DNA of 64,000 nt from Zoroaster sp. YZ-2022 (GCA_029582265.1 CM055827.1:2899423-2963422); one strand, 5' to 3'. Shown: positions 10,070-23,185, numbered from the stretch's first letter. Numbers and translations: made by a program. The notes: a model not told the origin generated them from the letters alone.

Positions 10070-12640
10070 ATTCCATCTGATTTTGTAATTGTTTTATTTG
10101 GTTAATTTAATGTTGATTAAAGGTGAAATAGAATTAAACTACAACATCAGGAATCATTCTGGCATTTCGACAGATCAATCTTTTAGCAACTTTCCTGAAG
10201 CTTTCATTCCTCCAGTAATAAATTAATGTATTGAGCCAGGAATTGCTGTACCGTAGACTATCAATCAAAATCAATTCCCAAGAACTTATAGGCGGATTGT
10301 TTATCCAAAAAGAAGTATTTATACATGTAGGTAACCAAGTAACAGTGGTTATGCCAGTGATTATCATGAAGGTGTTCAGAGATTTGAAGTTTGAGCGACG
10401 AAGTTGAGCCTGTGCATTTGCTGCATTTATTTCAGCAGCTGCTATACGCCGAGCATGATGACGCGCAATGAAAAGTAACTTACAATACAAGATGAATACA
10501 ATCAAGATTGGAATTAAAGGATAAACAACAGTAATTATGATAATTAAGGGAATTATGAAATTGTTATAACGAAGTTGCAAATATGTTAAAATAAAAGTCA
10601 TCGGTGCAAGACAGATTATAAATGCAATGATCAAGCTGATATATAAGCCCGTCTTTTGGTGACAAGGGTTTCCAGTCTTAGAGGACGTGACACTGCAATG
10701 TACCGGACAATAGTAATTATAACTAAAATATCAAGACCAAATATTTGTAAGAGAGCACACACTCTTCCTACTATATTGTGTACATCATTGAATTGGGCAG
10801 TAAACCCAATGAGACCCACTCCGATGTCGGTCGTCGTTAACGCCATCATCAGCAATTTAGTGACATCATGCATGTCATGTATGCGATATAACACAAGCAA
10901 AGACAACAGATTGCAGATTACGATGACGATACAGATGGTTCCCAAGGTATATTTTCTGCTGTATAAGAAGGAATGATCATTGTTGCCGTAATAATCATTG
11001 TTACCGTAATAATAGAATGCAGAAAACTCATCTGATGCATTCTCCATTTTGAGAAAATTATTGGTTCTTGTTTTTCTCAATGTTGCTCTCCTTGCTTATT
11101 TTCCTCAATTTTAAACTACATGAAAATTTTAAAATAAAGTCAGTCATCTCATACATGTAGATAGAATAAAATGTTGTCTATGGGCTTAGCTTTTAGGTGA
11201 ATCATTTGTTAAGCCAAGCAGAGCCTGAAGTTTGTTCCATATTCTCAAGTACGGTACTGTTTGTACTATTGAGATCCATCAGTCGTTGTTTTAGACACGT
11301 CTGATTGACCGATCCAAAGTGTTATGTCAGTTTGCCTTTGATCATATTGACCACATGTGAATCAAGTGTTTCACCTCTAGCAAACCATGAATGTTCCTCC
11401 ATGAGCAAAACGTGATTGTCGAGTGTGCATACAGATTGACACTTCCTCTTTAATTAGTTGTACACATGTAGTTTGATATGATGATGCATGTTCCTGTAAG
11501 TAGCTGTACATGTACATAATCAATTCACTTATACACTGTATGACCATTATCATACCAATCATCTACTTTATGTTGGTTTTAAACTCATACTATACATACT
11601 TATATCAGAACACAATTGTGTGATTTGTGTATGTGTTTGGACATGGAATTTGTATGGCAGATTTCAAATTTTCTCCAGTTGAATGCCCACAACACGACTC
11701 ATAGTGATATGGACATGACCCCAAATTGGGTCAAAGTCTTTACGGAATGACACTTTAACAACACAATTGTTTAGAAGTTTCACAAATCCCAATCTGGAAT
11801 CCTTCACTTTTCAGAGATCTAGATATATCCAAGTTGTGTTCAACAGATGAAGTACAGGAACTCTCTTGGTCATTTAGCCTCAAGGAATGTGGTTTTCACC
11901 GTTGTTTTACTGATCAATCCTTTCACATGACAGCAATAAAAGCCAACATTGTTTGAGAATTGTTCTCATGCATTTGAAAAGTTACAAATTTCACCTAGTA
12001 TGAAAGGTCTCCCAAGGTATGTCATGACAGGCATTCCATGCTTTTTCATCTCAATCACTGAGAAATGTTGGCAGAGGTCCAGACCTACGACAATATCTTA
12101 CAATTAAGAAAACTTCTCAAGGGACCTCATAGAAATCATCGCTGTGTAAAATGGTCCTAAGATGTAGGGATACTATGGGCCACAATTGCCCTATCCTTGA
12201 CAATGGATGGTATACCAGTCCAGTAATGTCGACGCTGAATATTTGAATATTTGTAGACACACGTTTTACAACATACATATACATGTACTGTGTCTAAAAT
12301 GAGCTTGAAACTCACAGTTAATGTAGCATCATATATGCCCTCCTGGGCACCTATCGCTTTGTATATATGAGTGTTTCCCAACTGTAGTTAGTAGTAGTTA
12401 AGTTGTCTTTAAAATAGTTTTCACAGGCTCAATAGAGACATTATAGCCAAAGTGTAATCATCGCTGTAGAGTCTCACTGGATGCTGATTCCTGCAGCTAG
12501 ACCAGTTTTGTCAGTGAGTGTTTCACTTGGTTCATTGCTGACTCTTGCGTAGATTGAAGTGCGCTTATATTGATAATGTCCGCAAACCACAACCAATAAA
12601 ACAATACTAACAATGGAACTACTTCAGCATATGAGGACGT
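10070..12640. repeat. Segmental duplication, copy A
   Basis: Matches 13760-16600 in direct orientation over the GPCR reading frame and about 1.6 kb of upstream DNA. Shared landmarks include AAAATGTTGTCTATG, AAGCCAAGCAGAGCCTGAAG, CAAACCATGAA-GTTCCTCCATG and AATGTCCGCAAACC. Divergence and indels show an old event. Boundaries are approximate. Confidence 0.75.
10134..11047 (-). pseudogene. Orphan class A GPCR, copy A (frameshifted)
   Basis: Intronless seven-helix receptor, about 300 codons. The start is set at MENAS (11047), which aligns with the start of copy B; an in-frame ATG also exists at 11080. Visible features are TM1 with the conserved Asn (ICNLL), TM2 with the conserved Asp (TTTDIG), TM3 ending VRYIAVSRPLR where most class A receptors have DRY, TM6 with TWLP, and TM7 with NTLIY in place of NPxxY. 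A 2-bp TA insertion at about 10640 relative to copy B breaks the frame in TM4; the rest, TM4-TM7 and the tail, runs from about 10634 to the stop at 10134. The ligand is unknown. It resembles lineage-expanded invertebrate orphan receptors. Confidence 0.75.
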
Positions 12641-13759
12641 ACTAATTATTCTTTGCATGCTACATCTGACATGTATTCAATCATTTGAAGCTATAATCTT
12701 AACTTAAAGTGATGATACAACAACACCAGATAATTACACTAACAATTTATTATTTAAAAACGTACTTGATGTAAAGTTGGAACTCGTATCAACCGTCTTG
12801 AGAAAGCATTTTGTCTGAAGTACTTTTATCTCGAGAAAACAGGAATTGTTACTTGTATGTAGAATTTACAAAAAATTGCCGTCTGGCAATTTAGTTTTTT
12901 AAACATAAAAGCATTTAAAAAAAACATGTTAGGCCTACAATTTTTTTGTCTTTTTCTCAGTAACGTTGAACACCTATTGTGATAATATTTTCACAAGTTA
13001 GTTTGATGATTTCTTTAAAAAAAAATAGAGGGTTGTAATGAATGTACGCTACCAAATACCAATGATGTACTTTTCCTTTAATTGTTATGGGAATTTCTGT
13101 CCAGTCATTTTAGTAGCTAGACTTAATAGGAAGGATTAGTCTGCATACATTCAATGGTGATAATGGTCTCTAGAGGTTTACAGAAGACCTTGATGTTACA
13201 TCATGCACCAACATTCACAATTGTGTCATCATCAGACTTGACGAATCAGGAAATGTACAGTGATAGATCAATTTGAATGATGTTATGATGGTGGGTAATG
13301 ACTCAAATAATCACAAACCGATTGTATCATTTTGTGCTACAAAAGCCAGCAAACCTGTTCCTTGAAATAATATCAGAGATTGATGATTGCTGTGGCAAAA
13401 CCCTACATCAGAGATTGATGATTGATGTGGCAAAACCCATATTTTGTGGCTACAGTTGTGTGCATGAATGCAGGTTGGATTCAGTCAAATGAGTTTGAAA
13501 TCTGACATTTACCATGTTGAAAAACAGTGGGCCACAAAGATTACTGAGAAGTGATCTATTGAAGGGAAGGTATATGTCAACTGACTCAAAAACATTTGCA
13601 ATTTGATAGTAATAAAAGCAAAGTATCATATAAAATTATAACTAAGCATTGTTCACTTTTAAAGCTCCAAATGCATTACAAGTAAGCTTATGAAATTGTA
13701 TGAAAATAGTTGTTTTTAAACATGAACGATGCATCTTTTAAGATTCAAGGTTCAACTTG
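12641..13759. other. Spacer between GPCR duplicons, no gene seen
   Basis: AT-rich. Contains a 32-bp near-tandem duplication at about 13372-13435 (GAGATTGATGATTG, TGTGGCAAAACCC) and the second copy of the dispersed repeat at 13575-13700. No coding segment is supported. Confidence 0.4.
13575..13700 (+). repeat. Dispersed repeat, copy 2
   Basis: Second copy of the segment at 6621-6740, same orientation, with small insertions. Confidence 0.5.
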
Positions 13760-16600
13760 ATTTTGTAATTGTTTTATTTGGTTAATATTGTAATGTTTAT
13801 TAAAGGTGACATACAATGAACAATTAAACTGAAACGATCAACTGGTATTTTTTTTACTTGGACTAATGTTGATTGAAGGTGAAATAGAATTAAACTAAAA
13901 CATCAGGAATCACTCTGGCATTTTGACAAATCAATCTTTTAGCAACTTTCCTGAAACTTTCATTCCTCCAGCAATAAATTAATGTATTGAAGAAGGAATT
14001 GCTGAAGTTTAGAATTTCAAGCAAAATGTAGATTCGCGAATTGTGAATAATAAACAAAAACATAATATATATTGGTAACCAAGTAACAATGGTTGTGCTA
14101 TTGATTATCATGAAGGTGTTGAGAGATTTGGAGTTTGAGCGACGAAGCTGAGCCTGTGCATTTGCTGCATTTATTTCAGCAGCTGCTATACGCCGAGCAT
14201 GATGACGCGCAATGAAAAGTAACTTACAGTACAAGATGATTACAATCAAGATTGGAATTAAAGAATAAGTATTCAGTAATATATAGGGAATATCTGAAAT
14301 TGTAAAATGAAACCAAGTCACCAATGTTAGACAGATTAATAATGCAATGATCAAGCTGATATAAGCCCGTCTTTTGGTGACAAGGGTTTCCAATCTTAGA
14401 GGACGCGACACTGCAATGTACCGGACAATAGTAATCATTGCTAAAATATTAAGACCTAATATTTGGAAAAAAACCTCAGATTTACTAATATACCATATAC
14501 CAGACCAGGTAGGCCTACTAGGAGTTGGGCAGTAAACCCAAAGAGACCTACTCCAATGTCGGTCATCGTTAACGCCATCATCAGCAATTTAGTGACATCA
14601 TGCATGTCATGTATGCGATATAACACAAACAAAGAGAACAGATTGCTGATTACGATGATGATACAGATTGTTCCCAAGGTATATTTTCTACTGTATAATA
14701 ATGAATAATATTCATCGTTTCTGTAATCATAGAATGTAGTTAACTCAATTGATGCATTCTCCATTTTGAGAAAATTATTGGTTCTTGGTTTTTGTTTTCA
14801 ATGTTGTTCTCCTTGCTTGTTTTCCTCAATGTTAAACTACATGTACATGTAACCTGTGTACACATTATGTTCACCTGTGTACACATTATGTTCAGTCATC
14901 TCATACACATGTGGTTATAATAAAATGTTGTCTATGAGCTTAGCTTTTAGGTGAATTATTTGTCAAGCCAAGCAGAGCCTGAAGTTTGTTCCATATCCAA
15001 GTACTGTTTGTATTCTTGAGATCCATCAGTCGTTGTTTTAGACACGTTGTTTTAGACACTGTTCCAAAGTGTTATGTCTTTTTGCTGTTGATCAAAAATG
15101 ACCACATGTGAATCAAGTGTTTCACCTGTAGCAAACCATGAAGGTTCCTCCATGAGCAAAATGTGATTGTAGAGTGTACATACAGATTGACACTTCCTCT
15201 TCAGTCAGTTGTACACATTTAAGTGGTTTGATAAGCTTAGCCTTAGCGTTGTTCAAGTTGAAGAAATGAATGTGTTCATTCTGTACCCATGTACATGTAC
15301 ACCCGTATGCAGTTACATGTACATACATATAAGTGGCTGTATTAGTGTATATAATGCAATCCACCTATACACTATATGACCATATACCAACCTTATCTAC
15401 TGTATGTTGGTTTTAATCTCAAACTCAGAAATTAACACAGAGTCAAGTTAAGTCTAACTTTATCAATTCAACACTTTTAAAAGTTAAATCCAACTTTATA
15501 AAGAGTTGTCACTGACCGAACTCTTTAAAATGTTGATTCAACACTTTAGTAGCTTTAAGAGTGTATCATACCAACCTCATCAAGTGTATGTTGGTGTTAA
15601 ACTCAAACTTGATTTGTGTTATGCACATGGAATTTGTACAGCAGATTAGTGATATGGACATGACCCCAAATTGGATCAACATCTCCATTTTGTAGCATTC
15701 CTGTTGAATCACAGTTTAATGACACAATTGTTTAGAAGTTTCCCAAATCCCTATCTGGAATCCTTTACTTTTCAGAGATCTAGATATATATCCAAGTGGT
15801 GTTCAACAGATGCAGTACGGGAACTCTCTTTAGCCTCCAGGAAGTGTGTTTTTCAGTGATGTTTTCCCGATCCTTTCACATGACAGCAATAAAAACCAAC
15901 AATGTTTGAGAGTTGTTCTCATGCATTTGAAAAGTTACAAAATGCACCTAGTGTGAAAGGTCTCCCGAGGTACATGTATGTCATGACAGGCATTCCATGC
16001 TTTTTCATCTCAATCACTGAGAAATGTTGGCAGAGGTCCAGACCTACATGTACATGTACAAAATCTTACAACTATGAAAACTTCTCTTAAGAGACCTCAC
16101 ATCGAATCACTGTGTGAAATGGTCGTAACACGGGCCACAATTGCCCTATCCTTGACAAAGGATGGCATATCGATCCAGCAAAATGTGTTATCTCAAGTAT
16201 TGTTAAAATTTTAAAACACTTTTTACAATATACTGTGTCTATAAATGAGCTTGAAACTCACAGTCAATGTATATGTACCATCGTATGCCCTCCTGGGCAT
16301 CTGTCACTTTGTATAATCATCTTATATGAGCGTTTCCCAACTGTAGTTAGTACAATGTAGTAGTGAAGTTGTTTTGAAAATAATTTCACTTCACAGGCTC
16401 AATTGAGACATAGCCAACGTGTAATCATCGCTGTAGAGTCTCACTGGATGCTGAATCCTGTAGCTAGACCAGCTTCGTCTGTTAGTGTTTCACTTGGTCC
16501 AGTGCTGACTCTTATATTGAAGTGTGCTGACATTAATTGATAATGTCCGCAAACCCCACCCAATAAATCACTACCAATAATGGAACCACGCATTTAGCAG
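13760..16600. repeat. Segmental duplication, copy B
   Basis: Second copy of 10070-12640. It carries extra sequence at about 13795-13860 and 15421-15590 that is absent from copy A, and lacks some copy A bases. Boundaries are approximate. Confidence 0.75.
13890..14764 (-). pseudogene. Orphan class A GPCR, copy B (frameshifted)
   Basis: Paralogue of 10134-11047 with the same start (MENAS), the same VRYIAVSRPLR after TM3, HHARRIAAAEINAANAQAQL in the third intracellular loop and NTLIY in TM7. The first frame ends at 14456 in TM3, and the reading frame resumes at about 14500-14438 in another frame through TM3 to the stop at 13890. It is intact across the site where copy A is broken, and copy A is intact here. 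The damage is therefore independent, and the ancestor was functional at the time of duplication. Confidence 0.75.
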
Positions 16601-16639
16601 TCAAATGCACATATGAACATAAGCTGTTAAATCAAACAT

Positions 16640-16990
16640 TGACATTCTCATTTGTATAATTAAATACAAGCTACAGGTTTTATATGTCAACATTGTTAAG
16701 TGTAATGTAGCATTGTCCAATACCATTTAAATGCGCATATATATAATGAACATTGCTATTAGTTAAACTGTGTCCAATCCATTTGTATAATTAAATGCGC
16801 ATGTCAACATTGTTAAGTGCATTGTCCAATCCTATTTGTATAATTAAATGCGCATGTCAACATTGTTAAGTGCATTGTCCAATCCTATTTGTATAATTAA
16901 ATGCGCATGTCAACATTGTTAAGTGCATTGTCCAATCCTATTTGTATTAATTAAATGCGCATGTCAACATTGTTAAGTTAAACATTGTCC
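16640..16990 (+). repeat. 53-bp tandem repeat
   Basis: ATGCGCATGTCAACATTGTT recurs with an exact 53-bp step at 16801, 16854 and 16907; flanking units are more diverged. About five to six units in all. Confidence 0.75.
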
Positions 16991-17456
16991 AATTCCCATA
17001 TATGCGCAACGCATGAAAAACTAAGCCAAGAAACTGTTGCACAAACTTAGAACAGTATAGCTTGATTGATGGGCATGGCCAAGTCTTGAATGATTGATGC
17101 ATATGTCAGTTAAATTCAACAGCAAAGCATTCTTATGTGAGTTCTCACTCAGTATAAATGTACTTTTATGGAATTAAGTAGCCAGCAAAGCTTGCTTTTG
17201 CAAGTACTCATACTGTTAAGTGTTACCAGGTGAGCAACGAGAATGTGAGCCACCTCCATTGAGAAATCTACAGACTGATTCATCAAGTATTTCAAATTTG
17301 ACTGTAGGAATTGCAAAGCATCAAACTTGGTATTGCTATTCAAAGGCCCCATGTTGAAAGAACAGATACATTTATGTACAGGAATGACACATGTAGAAAT
17401 CAATCTCTCAGTACATCAGTTTAATTGGTTTACCCATTTCAGGCCTTGAATTTCAC
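16991..17456. other. No gene seen
   Basis: Unique-looking AT-rich sequence before the 23-bp minisatellite. No conserved protein segment was recognised. Confidence 0.4.
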
Positions 17457-18511
17457 AGAAGCCATGGCCTCCGCTGCACAGAAGCCATGGCCTCCGCTGC
17501 ACAGAAGCCATGGCCTCCGCTGCACAGAAGCCATGGCCTCCGCTGCACAGAAGCCATGGCCTCCGTTGCACAGAAGCCATGGCCTCCGTTGCACAGAAGC
17601 CATGGCCTCCGTTGCACAGAAGCCATGGCCTCCGTTGCACAGAAGCCATGGCCTGTTGCACAGAAGCCATGGCCTCCGTTGCACAGAAGCCATGGCCTCC
17701 GTTGCACAGAAGCCATGGCCTCCGTTGCACAGAAGCCATGGCCTCCGTTGCACAGAAGCCATGGCCTCCGTTGCACAGAAGCCATGGCCTCCGTTGCACA
17801 GAAGCCATGGCCTCCGTTGCACAGAAGCCATGGCCTCCGTTGCACAGAAGCCATGGCCTCCGTTGCACAGAAGCCATGGCCTCCGTTGCACAGAAGCCAT
17901 GGCCTCCGTTGCACAGAAGCCATGGCCTCCGTTGCACAGAAGCCATGGCCTCCGTTGCACAGAAGCCATGGCCTCCGTTGCACAGAAGCCATGGCCTCCG
18001 TTGCACAGAAGCCATGGCCTCCGCTGCACAGAAGCCATGGCCTCCGCTGCACAGAAGCCATGGCCTCCGTTGCACAGAAGCCATGGCCTCCGTTGCACAG
18101 AAGCCATGGCGTCAGGTGCACAGAAGCCATGGCCTGTTGCACAGAAGCCATGGCCTCCGTTGCACAGAAGCCATGGCCTCCGTTGCACAGAAGCCATGGC
18201 CTCCGCTGCACAGAAGCCATGGCCTCCGTTGCACAGAAGCCATGGCCTCCGTTGCACAGAAGCCATGGCCTCCGCTGCACAGAAGCCATGGCCTCCGTTG
18301 CACAGAAGCCATGGCCTCCGTTGCACAGAAGCCATGGCCTCCGCTGCACAGAAGCCATGGCCTCCGTTGCACAGAAGCCATGGCCTCCGTTGCACAGAAG
18401 CCATGGCCTCCGTTGCACAGAAGCCATGGCCTCCGTTGCACAGAAGCCATGGCCTCCGTTGCACAGAAGCCATGGCCTCCGTTGCACAGAAGCCATGGCC
18501 TCCGTTGCACA
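17457..18511. repeat. 23-bp minisatellite, about 46 units
   Basis: The unit is CCATGGCCTCCGTTGCACAG followed by AAG. Variants have CCGCTG for CCGTTG, and a few units are shortened (CCATGGCCTGTTGCAC near 17646 and 18128). Each unit carries the palindrome GCCATGGC. Because 23 is not a multiple of three and the unit lacks stops, long open frames appear in all six frames. They reflect the repeat and are not evidence for a gene. Confidence 0.95.
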
Positions 18512-18704
18512 GGGGCCAATTTAATAGAGCTGCTAACCAGAAAAATTTGCTTACCAGAAAAATTTGCTTAGTGGATTTGTTCGGTTACCAGCCAAACTTT
18601 CATACAAAACGTATGTATTTTGGCAGTTAGTCTGTTTTGTACCACTTAGCAAAAATATTTGCTTAACATAATTTTCTGCTTAGCAGCTCTATGAAATTGG
18701 CCCC
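18512..18704. mobile_element. MITE with GGGGCCAATTT inverted ends
   Basis: Left end GGGGCCAATTTAATAGAGCT and right end AGCTCTATGAAATTGGCCCC are near-perfect inverted repeats over about 25 bases (GAGCTGCTAA follows). The 193-bp interior has three AAATTTGCTTA-like motifs. It sits exactly between two minisatellites. No coding capacity; superfamily not determined. Confidence 0.65.
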
Positions 18705-18833
18705 TGCTCTTGGCCTTGGTGCCCCTGGTCTTGGCCTCGGTGCCCCTGGTCTTGGCCTCGGTGCCCCTGGTCTTGGCCTCGGTGCCCCTGGTCTTGGCCT
18801 CGGTGGCCCTGGTCTTGGCCTTGGTGCCCCTGG
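18705..18833 (+). repeat. 21-bp minisatellite, about 6 units
   Basis: Unit TGCCCCTGGTCTTGGCCTCG plus G, repeated about six times with few changes. Being a multiple of three, it reads as an ALVPLVLASVPLV-type peptide, but no flanking gene structure supports translation. Confidence 0.85.
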
Positions 18834-19694
18834 TTTTTACAATTTCTCGTGCTGGTCAGTATAGAATGAAGGCAGTATTGTTGGATAATAATTTGGATTT
18901 CATTCTGTGTGTGTGCCTGTATACAAAAACCCAGAAAAAAGTGTCACCACACCGATTTTGAAGCCGACCTTGGACCAGAAATAAGAGATTTCTTGAGTGC
19001 CTTATATAAGAAACAGAGGGAATATTTTGTTCACGCAACATTAATTTTCATAGGTTGGTTTCAATGTAGTGTATCTCTTGATTCTTACAAAGTATGGATG
19101 CATTTACACTACAGAAAATGTTTCCGTGAAGTGAAGAGTTTATTTCCATTTGATTAAATTTGAGAAAATTGCCCTTCTTTGGATCCAAATTGATGCGATG
19201 AACAGTTTCTTCTACTCTGAATGTTTACAGGATCGAATGATGTTTCAGAATCAAGAAAAGTTGGACATACCAAAAATTTAATGTGATAGGCCTACATATG
19301 TAAAGCACATCAGCAAGATTCACACAGTGCTGAATGCTGCCATGTTGAAAATTGGAACGCACTGGTTAGTCAGAGCTGGATATATTGCACAAGTTGAATG
19401 ACATGTATTGTATTTTGGAACAGATGGCTGTTTTAAGACCCACTATTTTACTGGATTTTAATATTTAAACAAAATAATTATTACAGTGTTACGCTCGTGC
19501 AAAAAGTGAAACAAGTGGAAATAAACTGCTTTTCAATTTCTGTAATTGCTTAATTGATCATAGATAACAGACTCATACACAGCAACATGAAACGATGTGA
19601 CTGCTAGAATCAAACCATGTAAACATCTTATCTAATGTGGGAACCTTGACATGATTTTCAGCCCTTTTTAATCAGTCTCATCACAAGGAATTAA
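18834..19694. other. No gene seen
   Basis: Overlapping short open frames occur on both strands at 18850-19160, but none carries a recognised domain or splice context. Confidence 0.4.
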
Positions 19695-20383
19695 AGGGGG
19701 ACTGACATGGATTTAAATCAAACAGTTAAATATGTGATCGTTTTATTCTTTTATATCAGTAAAAGATCAATACAATTTTTGTTTTGTGTTTTTATTGTTT
19801 TTGAGAGTGTTATTTTACCATTGTAAAAATGCCCCCCACTTTTACGCCCTGCACGGAGGAGCTGTTCGTGACGTCATGTCGGGAAGAGAAATTCGGCTCA
19901 AAACACGGCTCAAAATGATCGCTGCACAAAACTATGTGAGCCGATGGACCTGACCAATTTACTCTTGTTAGTCGAACTTTGCTCGTCCAAATACGGCGAT
20001 TTTTGGGTCACTTGGGAACAGATGAAGGCTAACACCGTCTTTGGTGGTGTTGCTGCATCCTGCAGAAACACATCTTCCCGGCATTTTATTAGTTCCGGAA
20101 ACAAACATCACGGAAGAAATGAAATCGACGCTACGTGTGTGAAACGTTTGTATGTACATGTACATCATGTACACATCGGATCTTCCCGACCTTACGTCAC
20201 ATATCTTATGCAAATGAAGCTTCCACCATGGGGCGGGGTTGCCTCCCCCAAACACTTCAAACATTAAAAAAAAATACTTGTACTCAGAAATCAATGATTA
20301 AATAGACACAGGTGGGTCTCAAAAACAATATTTTATTACAAAACACCTTAAGTACACACACAATAAAGGATGTCAGTCCCCCT
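19695..20383. mobile_element. Kolobok-like DNA transposon, internally deleted
   Basis: Starts AGGGGGACTGACAT and ends ATGTCAGTCCCCCT, with TTAA on both sides (19691-19694, 20384-20387); length 689 bp. It encodes a broken THAP domain on the minus strand. TTAA duplications together with a THAP DNA-binding domain are the known combination of the Kolobok superfamily. P-like elements also have THAP domains but make about 8-bp duplications. The catalytic part of the transposase is absent, so this copy is non-autonomous. Confidence 0.7.
19906..20084 (-). pseudogene. THAP zinc-finger domain remnant
   Basis: From ATG at 20084 (minus strand) the frame reads MPGRCVSAGCSN, then SLHLFPSDP, the typical THAP N terminus with the first two Cys. 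At a run of five A residues (about 20000) the frame is lost. The domain continues one frame over with NRRIWTSKVR, a conserved Trp, and LCSDHFEP, supplying the last Cys-x2-His. All C2CH zinc ligands are therefore present but split by what looks like a 1-base deletion. It lies inside the TTAA element, where it would be the transposase DNA-binding domain. Confidence 0.8.
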
Positions 20384-20387
20384 TTAA

Positions 20388-21275
20388 ATATAAATATTTT
20401 TATAGGACTGGCCTTGCATTTTCTGACTTAATGGTGTGAAATGTGACGTGCTCTGTCAACCATTCAAGATGAATGGAGATCCTATTAAAGATGTATCGGG
20501 CTGCATTTTCCACCATTTTGCTAACATTTTGTTTTTCATCGGAACACTGATAATTTCCTTTCAGAAAGGAAAAGAAATACTTAGGAAAACAATTGAGATA
20601 TTTCACAAAATAATAGAAAAGTGAGTCATTTCTAGTTTGAATTTAGGTAAGAATACTCTTTTATAAATTCACATTAGAATGAATACAACAAATCTGAACA
20701 CATTTTTACTATTTAGGCCTACTTGTGAATGACACAGTGTTGTAACCTGCAATGTACATGTAATATTGAACCATTTTGTGCAATATGTCCAGTTCAAATC
20801 ACTGGCCACCATTTTTCAGCTTTCCGTATGTCCGTGATAACAACAGTAAGAAGGCACTTTAACAAGATGCAGATGCCTGTTGTTTTAAACTGAAAGGATA
20901 CACTTGTGGCAGGCATTTCCACTAAAAGAACAATTGTGTCAGGCACTACATGTGTAAACAAAAACACTTGTAACCAACAATACATTGTAATATAAGAAAA
21001 CCACTTCTGCCAGTTAACATATCTCAAAGAACGCTTGTGCCAATCACTGTAACTTGAACAAGAATTAAATTAATAATATTATTCATTTCAAATTTTTTGT
21101 TATTTTCTTATTTTATTTTCCTGATAGGCATGAAGGCTGGTATCTATTGAAGATGTGATAACCTGTGACTATGATGTTTCTGCTGTCCATAAAAATTGAT
21201 AATCCATAGATTCGTAGGTAAGTAAATATAAATATAATTAGCATTAATCTTGTAGTTTGTGCTATTTGGTTTTCT
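20388..21275. other. No gene seen
   Basis: AT-rich stretch with short open frames only; no conserved domain, inverted repeat or tandem repeat recognised. Confidence 0.4.
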
Positions 21276-21420
21276 CTACTGTGTAAATCCGGGTACCCGG
21301 ATAATCCGACCGAAACTGTCATTACCCGGTTCCATTTGTCGGTTCCAATTACTCGTAAATGTTGTTTTGTAAAATTCCCACTGAACAATTTAAGCCACAC
21401 AAATGGAAGTCTCTGATTTC
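21276..21420. mobile_element. hAT-like element, left part (split copy)
   Basis: TACTGTGTAAATCCGGGTA followed by CGAAACTGTCATTACCC and GGTTCCAATTACTCGTAAA aligns with the left end of the hAT-like element at 2027-2565. The matching right end is 8.6 kb away at 29995-30069, so later insertions separated the two halves. Confidence 0.5.
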
Positions 21421-21707
21421 TTGTTAACAAAATGAAGAAAACTCGGATGAAGGCTTTAGAAGTAACATTTGACAACAGCCCTTGACAGACTTGCCGGCTT
21501 CTATTTGATGTGTACACAATGTATCTAGTTTGTTTTGAGTTGACTGCCATCATGCCAGTGTTTACAGTTATTGGATTAGTGCGAGTGTGGGACACATGAA
21601 TTATTTTTAAATGTGTGTGGGGAATGGGAATGCTACAAGTCGTTTTAAATATGGAGGCGGGAAATTATTACGGTAAGTCCACATTTACAGGTGACAGATC
21701 TTTTTAA

Positions 21708-22658
<951 letters not shown>

Positions 22659-22664
22659 TTTCAG

Positions 22665-22679
22665 TGGAGTTATACTCCA
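22665..22679 (-). repeat. Terminal 3' hairpin of the Tx1-like element
   Basis: TGGAGT-tat-ACTCCA is a perfect 6-bp stem with a 3-base loop, a few bases from the 3' end of the retrotransposon. A 3'-terminal stem-loop is a plausible RT recognition structure; this role is inferred. Confidence 0.45.
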
Positions 22680-23185
22680 TTTATTTCAATACACATTGAC
22701 AATACAAAAAATACAACATACATTACAGGTGTATACAACAGGACTATTTACAGAATAAACAAGTTGTAATAAAACAAAGACAAACTTGGTTTGTCTAGAT
22801 ACTTCTACATATATATCACATAACTGACTTAAATTGGCACAAAAAAAGGAACCAAAATAACAAATAAACTTACTTAGGTAAGTACAGCTAACTCATACAT
22901 ATATCATAATATAATTAATTAATTAGATATCATAAAGAAGAATTAATTATACAAAGAGAACTTAAATACAAAATAAACTAATATATTTCTACACAGATAC
23001 ATATACTTATGTTTTATACATATACATATATCAGCACAATCTGAACTTAACAAGTTAAAAATAATACAAAAACAAACTTCTACATATATCATATAACTGA
23101 ATTAAATTGGTACAAATAAAAGAACCAAAATAACAATAAACTTACTTAAGTAGGTACAGCAAGAATTAATGAACTTAACATGAAA

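Noticed and set aside
17425..18630. Long open frames in all six frames across the minisatellite
   Set aside because: They follow from a stop-free 23-bp unit; no splice sites, start context or domain supports a gene.
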